64,000 nt of DNA from Limoniibacter endophyticus. GTDB lineage: Bacteria; Pseudomonadota; Alphaproteobacteria; Rhizobiales; Rhizobiaceae. The stretch is from contig NZ_BMZO01000007.1 of NCBI RefSeq assembly GCF_014652835.1, positions 62,001-126,000 on the forward strand, read 5' to 3'. How positions within the stretch are numbered: the first letter of the stretch is position 1; each line of letters starts with the position of its first letter. Positions 60,222-64,000 of this stretch are shown here, piece after piece. Under the pieces are notes generated by a model. That model had not been told where the DNA came from. It saw only the letters and a program-made list of their open reading frames with translations, and did not search any database. The position numbers and the translations under genes were made by a program.

Positions 60222-60250
60222 TGAGCGTACGCTCATTCTTTCTGTGAGCG
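60222..60250 (+). promoter_or_regulatory. 14-nt palindrome and repeat before osmC
   Basis: TGAGCGTACGCTCA (60222-60235) is a perfect palindrome, and its half-site TGAGCG is repeated directly at 60245-60250. The osmC start is at 60273. It looks like an operator with an additional half-site, of a size usual for TetR-type repressors. The regulator is unknown. Confidence 0.5.
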
Positions 60251-60272
60251 GATCCCCAAAGGAGCACGATCG

Positions 60273-60710
60273 ATGAAGAGAGAAGCAACTGCCGTCTGGA
60301 ACGGCGCGCTGAAGGATGGTTCGGGCAGCCTTACTTCCCAGAGCGGTGCACTCGATGCTCTGCCCTATTCATTCAAGGGCCGGTTCGAAGATGAGAGCGG
60401 CAGATCCGGCACCAATCCGGAGGAACTGATTGCTGCTGCCCATGCTGGCTGCTTTGCCATGCAGCTATCGCACTTTCTAGCGGAGAACGGCACCCCTGCA
60501 ACATCTCTCGATGCCAAGGCAATCGTGACTTATGGTCCCGCGAGTGGTGGCGGTTTTGAGATCAGCGCCAGCAATATTGTCCTGACCGGAAACGTGCCGG
60601 GTATTGATGAGGCGAAGTTCAAGGAGCTCGCCAATAAAGCAAAGGACGGCTGCCCGGTTTCCAGGGCGCTCGGAGCAATCTCTGTCGGCCTGGAAGCGAA
60701 GCTCGCGTGA
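60273..60710 (+). CDS. osmC: OsmC family peroxiredoxin
   Basis: Thiol peroxidase removing organic hydroperoxides. The 145-residue protein has the two redox cysteines C60 (AAAHAGCFAMQL) and C127 (KDGCPVSRAL) and Arg/Glu residues of the active site (GRSGTNPEELI). The sequence with NPEELIAAAHAGC is of the OsmC (not Ohr) subgroup. The start ATG follows AAAGGAG. Preceded by an operator-like palindrome, and transcribed in the same direction as the UbiH-type gene upstream. Confidence 0.93.
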   Translation: MKREATAVWNGALKDGSGSLTSQSGALDALPYSFKGRFEDESGRSGTNPEELIAAAHAGCFAMQLSHFLAENGTPATSLDAKAIVTYGPASGGGFEISASNIVLTGNVPGIDEAKFKELANKAKDGCPVSRALGAISVGLEAKLA

Positions 60711-60799
60711 TTACCCGGATGTAGGCGGGATAGAATCGTAAAGTCGCGCTACCCTTCGCTGAAATTCGTCTCACAAAGGCGAGCCGAGATCGCAACCAA

Positions 60800-60838
60800 A
60801 AATCCTTCTGCTGCGCTAGACTGACAGCAGGAGGATTT
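60800..60838 (+). promoter_or_regulatory. Hairpin sequestering the ribosome-binding site
   Basis: AAATCCTTCTGCTG (60800-60813) pairs with CAGCAGGAGGATTT (60825-60838) over 14 bp with one G-U and an 11-base loop. The Shine-Dalgarno AGGAGG (60829-60834) of the leucine-dehydrogenase-like gene lies entirely within the 3' arm, and the ATG is five bases further on (60843). Confidence 0.65.
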
Positions 60839-60842
60839 CATT

Positions 60843-61967
60843 ATGTCTCAGGCAAAACCGATGCGTCATGTGAAGATACCGGGGAGTGAGCAGACACTCG
60901 AACTGCGTGATATTACGGAGCTGGCGCGCGAAAACTCCGCTTACGACGGACACGAGCGCCTCTGGATGGGAAAGGACACAGTCCGTGGACTGACCGCAAT
61001 TGTGGCCATTCACGACACAACGCTCGGGCCAGCACTGGGCGGCACCCGCATATGGAAGTATAGCAGTTTCGATGAAGCGCTGACGGACGTTCTTCGCCTT
61101 TCACGCGGTATGACGCTGAAGAATTCAGTTTGCGGCATTCCCTTTGGCGGTGGCAAGGCAGTCATTATCGCGGATTCGAAGACAGAAAAGAATGCTCAGC
61201 TTCTGACAGCCTATGCGGACATGCTGCAGGCCCTGACCGGGCAATATATAACCGCTGAGGATGTTGGCCTGACGCTGAGCGACGCGGATTTCTTGCGCCT
61301 TCGCACCAGCAATGTCGCAGGCACGACGATCGGCGGCAGTGAAAATCCCTCGCCTTTCACGGCGCTTGGAGTTTTTCTTGGCCTTAAAGCGGCCTGGAAA
61401 TTTAAAACCGGCCGAGGTGATCTAAAAGACGTGCGCGTCGCGGTACAGGGACTCGGCGCAGTCGGCCTCAGCCTTTGCCGTCATCTGCACCAAGCCAGCG
61501 CCAAACTCGTTGTCGCAGACATGGATCAGGCCAAGTGCGAGCAAGCTCACTCTGAATTTTCAGCCGAAATCGGCAATTCGGCCAATATTCTTCTTTCTGA
61601 TGTTGATATTCTCGCGCCATGCGCTCTCGGCGGTGTTTTCTCGGCACTCAATATCGATGTTCTCAACGCACAGATCATTGCCGGTGCGGCAAACAATCAA
61701 CTTCTCACCCATACCGGCGCTAATCGCCTGCGCGATCGTGGCATCCTTTACGCGCCCGACTACGTGCTGAACGCAGGTGGTGTGATCAACGTTGCGGCTG
61801 AATTTGACCTGGATGGCTATGACCGAACGAAGGTTTTAACGATGATCGATGGGATCCCTGCGACATTGACGCGAATTTTTGAGCGCGCGGAACGCGAGGG
61901 GGCCGCAACCAATGATATTGCTGAAATTATCGCTCGAGAACGTATCGAAGCAGAAAAGTCACGTTGA
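60843..61967 (+). CDS. Leu/Glu/Phe/Val dehydrogenase family protein (leucine dehydrogenase-like)
   Basis: NAD-dependent amino-acid dehydrogenase of the ELFV family. The 374-residue protein has K93 (MTLKNS), the signature CGIPFGGGKAVII with K105, the Rossmann motif QGLGAVGLS (G203-G208) and DYVLNAGGVINVAAEFD. The similarity is greatest to leucine/valine dehydrogenases, but substrate preference is uncertain. The ribosome-binding site is in a strong hairpin. Monocistronic, with its own terminator at the end. Confidence 0.9.
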   Translation: MSQAKPMRHVKIPGSEQTLELRDITELARENSAYDGHERLWMGKDTVRGLTAIVAIHDTTLGPALGGTRIWKYSSFDEALTDVLRLSRGMTLKNSVCGIPFGGGKAVIIADSKTEKNAQLLTAYADMLQALTGQYITAEDVGLTLSDADFLRLRTSNVAGTTIGGSENPSPFTALGVFLGLKAAWKFKTGRGDLKDVRVAVQGLGAVGLSLCRHLHQASAKLVVADMDQAKCEQAHSEFSAEIGNSANILLSDVDILAPCALGGVFSALNIDVLNAQIIAGAANNQLLTHTGANRLRDRGILYAPDYVLNAGGVINVAAEFDLDGYDRTKVLTMIDGIPATLTRIFERAEREGAATNDIAEIIARERIEAEKSR

Positions 61968-61970
61968 TGG

Positions 61971-62005
61971 AAAAGCCGCCGGGGCTATCCCAGCGGCTTT
62001 TTTTC
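61971..62005 (+). terminator. Terminator of the leucine-dehydrogenase-like gene
   Basis: AAAAGCCGC (61971-61979) and GCGGCTTTT (61993-62001), with additional GGG/CCC inner pairs, followed by several T. Four bases after the gene stop. Also faces the convergent lipoprotein gene. Confidence 0.9.
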
Positions 62006-62010
62006 AAGTT

Positions 62011-62346
62011 TTAGCGTTTGCAGTTCAACGGCATATCACCACTCTTCATATATAGGGCGTCTCGCCCCTCAAGCACTAGCGCATAAGGGGTTTCGCCATA
62101 TCGCACGGTCTGATTGGGCGGCGAAGCAGGTATCTCGACGCTGCTGCCATCCGGCTTCACCACTAAAACGGAACTCTGGAAATTCTCTATGGTGAGGGTC
62201 TGTCCGCCATCACAGCGATAGGTCGCGTAACGCGGTTGCGGCCCGCTGGCGAGTCCGCCGACGCCGGTAGTTGGTCTTGGATCGGAAACGCAGCCCGCAG
62301 CCATTGCAGCCAGACCGAGAGCGACGAGATGAGAAAAATTCGGCAT
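62011..62346 (-). CDS. Lipoprotein with MliC-like (lysozyme inhibitor) domain
   Basis: A 111-residue lipoprotein with a signal peptide and lipobox ending at Cys19 (AAMAAGC). The mature domain (YRCDGGQTLTIENF, then a strand pattern VLVVKPDGSSVEIP, YALVLEGRDALYMKSGDMPLNCKR) resembles the MliC/PliC C-type lysozyme inhibitors: a conserved first cysteine in YxCDGG and a last cysteine. The function is proposed from that pattern; an unrelated small lipoprotein is possible. Confidence 0.7.
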   Translation of the reverse strand: MPNFSHLVALGLAAMAAGCVSDPRPTTGVGGLASGPQPRYATYRCDGGQTLTIENFQSSVLVVKPDGSSVEIPASPPNQTVRYGETPYALVLEGRDALYMKSGDMPLNCKR

Positions 62347-62463
62347 TCAAACTCCAGAACAAGCACCGCGACGAAGTTGTACGATTCGTCAACAAAGAGC
62401 CTTGCTACCCGAAAATGGCCATTTGACGCAAAAAATGAAAAACTGCTGGCAAATGTCTCCGTG

Positions 62464-62931
62464 TCAAAAATCGAACCGGATCATGTAGCTCGCCCAGTCA
62501 CCGGCGATTGCGACCTTTTCATAAAGCTTGCGACCATCTTCCGGATGCCGCGGCGTGTTCAGAACCAGCCGCGTCCAACCGCGATCCTCCGCCTGATCGG
62601 CAAGAACGTCGAGAATGGCCTTCCCGATGCCTTGGTTTCGAAAATCATGATGCACGAAGATATGGTCACACTGGCCGTATCTCATGCCCGAGACCGGTTC
62701 GGGTAGGTCTGTGAAGATCGCGAAGCCAACCAACTTGCCATCGATGCGTGCGCCGAGAATTTCCGCTGCACGATCCCGCAGCAGAACTTCCGCGTAGAAG
62801 TCGTCGGGACGGCGAGGCGCGCCGCGCTTCAAGGCCTGCGCATATGCAGCCAGCAAGGGCGCCAAATCATGCGCGTCCTTGAGACGTAAAAGGGAAATAT
62901 CGGCGGTCTGGGCAGTCGTCGGTTCGGTCAT
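62464..62931 (-). CDS. GNAT family N-acetyltransferase
   Basis: A 155-residue GNAT-fold acetyltransferase. Motif A (DHIFVHHDFRNQGIGKAIL, about residues 89-107) carries the Q-x-x-G-x-G-like acetyl-CoA loop, and LVLNTPRHPEDGRKLYEKV is motif B. The acceptor is unknown; the closing segment with GDWASYMIRFDF is typical of a subgroup widespread in Rhizobiales. It precedes the lipoprotein gene by 117 bases on the same strand. Confidence 0.85.
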   Translation of the reverse strand: MTEPTTAQTADISLLRLKDAHDLAPLLAAYAQALKRGAPRRPDDFYAEVLLRDRAAEILGARIDGKLVGFAIFTDLPEPVSGMRYGQCDHIFVHHDFRNQGIGKAILDVLADQAEDRGWTRLVLNTPRHPEDGRKLYEKVAIAGDWASYMIRFDF

Positions 62932-63283
62932 GGAGAAGATTTGCGACGAAAGTCTGACCTTGTCAAACCCAACCTCTCCTTTACCTGGAGCTTAAATGGG
63001 CCATTAGTACTCCCACACCAAAACTCCTGAAGGTAACGTCGTGCTCTCACCAAAGCTGGTGCTGTCGCTATGCCTCCTCCTTTGCGCAACCATGGAATCT
63101 GTCACCATACATCGCCAAGACAGGACGCAAACAGACGTCCGATTTCTGTCGTTTGCGCTGAACCTCTCTTTAGCGGATGCCACCGGCAAAGCCGCACATT
63201 ATCGCCGGTGGCCGCTGCCTTTCTGATCCCCAAAAACCTCCCCGATCATTCGCGAAGGCTTTTGGCGCTTGCTCCATGCGGTT
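62932..63283. other. Structured 352-base gap after fabI
   Basis: The only gap above 300 bases. It has no convincing gene; short frames (61-78 codons) lie on both strands without family resemblance. Two hairpins are present: CGCAAAC-A-GAC with GTC-GTTTGCG (63126-63157, one bulged A) and GCCACCGGC (63179-63187) with GCCGGTGGC (63204-63212). The second begins 72 bases after the fabI stop and may end fabI transcription, though no T-run follows. Confidence 0.4.
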
Positions 63284-64000
63284 TCAGCCTTCAGGCTGCG
63301 CCTTGAGCTGTTCGAGCGCAGGCATCGAGACGATGTGATAACCTGAATCAACATAATGGATTTCGCCCGTCACGCCGGAAGCGAGTTCGGAGAGCAAGTA
63401 CAGCGCCGAACCCCCAACCTCGTCAATATTAACCGTGCGCCGCAGCGGCGAATTTCGCTGCTGATAAGCAAACATATGCCGCGCATCGGCAATACCGGCA
63501 CCGGCAAGCGTACGAACCGGACCCGCCGAGATCGCATTGACGCGGATACCACGCGGACCGTAATCATTGGCCAGATAACGAACGCTGGCTTCCAGTGCCG
63601 CCTTGGCGACGCCCATGACGTTGTAATTAGGCATGACACGAACGGAACCGGCATACGTAAGAGTCAACATCGAGCCGCCTTCGTTCATCAATTCTGCGGC
63701 CTTGCGCGCAACCTCGGTGAAAGAATAGCAGGAGATGACCATCGTACGGGTGAAATTCTCTCGCGTCGTATCGGCGTAAAGGCCTTTCAGCTCGTTCTTG
63801 TCGGAAAAGCCAATGGCGTGCACAATGAAATCGATGCCGCCCCATTTTTCCTTGATCTCGGAGAACATAGCATCGATCGACGCGCTGTCCTCTACGTCGC
63901 AAGGCAGAAGCATGGACGCATTGACCTTCTCGGCCAGCGGTTTGACGCGACGGCCGAATGCTTCGCCCTGGTAGGAAAATGCCAGCTCCGCACCTTGTTC
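63284..64000 (-). CDS. fabI: Enoyl-ACP reductase FabI (partial)
   Basis: NADH-dependent enoyl-acyl-carrier-protein reductase of fatty-acid synthesis. The C-terminal 238 residues are in the window; the N-terminus lies beyond 64000. Visible are FSYQGEAFGRRVKPLA, the SDR core HAIGFSDKNELKG, the catalytic Tyr-x6-Lys (YNVMGVAK), and RVNAISAGPVRTLAGAGI with the TLA block of FabI. In Rhizobiales fabI normally ends a fabA-fabB-fabI operon beside irr; that lies outside. Confidence 0.96.
   Translation of the reverse strand, partial: EQGAELAFSYQGEAFGRRVKPLAEKVNASMLLPCDVEDSASIDAMFSEIKEKWGGIDFIVHAIGFSDKNELKGLYADTTRENFTRTMVISCYSFTEVARKAAELMNEGGSMLTLTYAGSVRVMPNYNVMGVAKAALEASVRYLANDYGPRGIRVNAISAGPVRTLAGAGIADARHMFAYQQRNSPLRRTVNIDEVGGSALYLLSELASGVTGEIHYVDSGYHIVSMPALEQLKAQPEG

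Noticed and set aside
63041-63226. 61-codon plus-strand frame after fabI
   Set aside because: GTG start without a ribosome-binding site, covers both hairpins, no resemblance to known proteins.

Overview
This is a core chromosomal segment of an alphaproteobacterium of the order Hyphomicrobiales (Rhizobiales), most likely Brucellaceae. Signs are the roughly 1,580-residue NAD-glutamate dehydrogenase, the hemC-hemD-Mic60-HemY cluster, a CenR/OtpR-type regulator followed by a small cAMP-type binding protein, a Usg protein, a DUF1674/SDHAF4 protein, the leuS-lptE pair and the rsmB-heparinase-like-purH order. Several proteins (for example PurH) look clearly diverged from my memory of classical Brucella sequences, so I do not name a genus. 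About 60 protein genes fill almost the whole window. I found no tRNA or rRNA gene, transposon, prophage, CRISPR array or island.

Layout: 1-4050 holds the F1 ATP synthase operon (atpH-atpA-atpG-atpD, minus strand, atpD cut by the window edge). 4160-9509 has a small membrane protein, priA, transaldolase, an unknown ORF, a PlsC-like acyltransferase and lptE. 9496-15430 has leuS, the YggS-type PLP protein, usg and acs. 15485-21752 has DUF1674, htpX, rsmB, a heparinase-like gene and purH. 21803-32299 has a UMF1-type MFS, NAD-GDH, typA and an M3 peptidase. 32437-39686 has a marR-MFS operon, carbonic anhydrase, pdxY, a lemA-TPM-TPM operon, GNAT, ppa and yggT. 39806-45747 has a GATase, TerB, and the hemC-hemD / Mic60-HemY group. 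45952-49464 is a plus-strand run tsaD-gpsA-yciI-EVE-methyltransferase. 49454-55844 has an L,D-transpeptidase, cenR, a cyclic-nucleotide-binding gene, xth, lolA and ftsK. 56011-64000 has glnK-amtB, tesB, a UbiH-type hydroxylase, osmC, a leucine-dehydrogenase-like gene, a lysozyme-inhibitor-like lipoprotein, GNAT and fabI (cut by the window edge).

The genes are mostly housekeeping: energy (ATP synthase, PPase, acs), nitrogen control (glnK-amtB, NAD-GDH), envelope assembly (LptE, LolA, Mic60, L,D-transpeptidase, CenR, FtsK), heme and quinone synthesis, translation and replication. I did not find an unmistakable new multi-gene system. The more interesting signals are in the intergenic DNA. They include a symmetric CtrA-type box before ftsK, a 14-bp hairpin burying the Shine-Dalgarno of the leucine-dehydrogenase-like gene, mutually exclusive hairpins in the atp leader, a 17-bp perfect inverted repeat between hemC and tsaD, a sigma-54-like promoter before glnK, a 14-nt palindrome before osmC, and twin-arginine signal peptides on both LptE and LolA. 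Translation starts were moved from the longest ORF to sites supported by Shine-Dalgarno sequences, overlaps or family N-termini where the sequence allowed.
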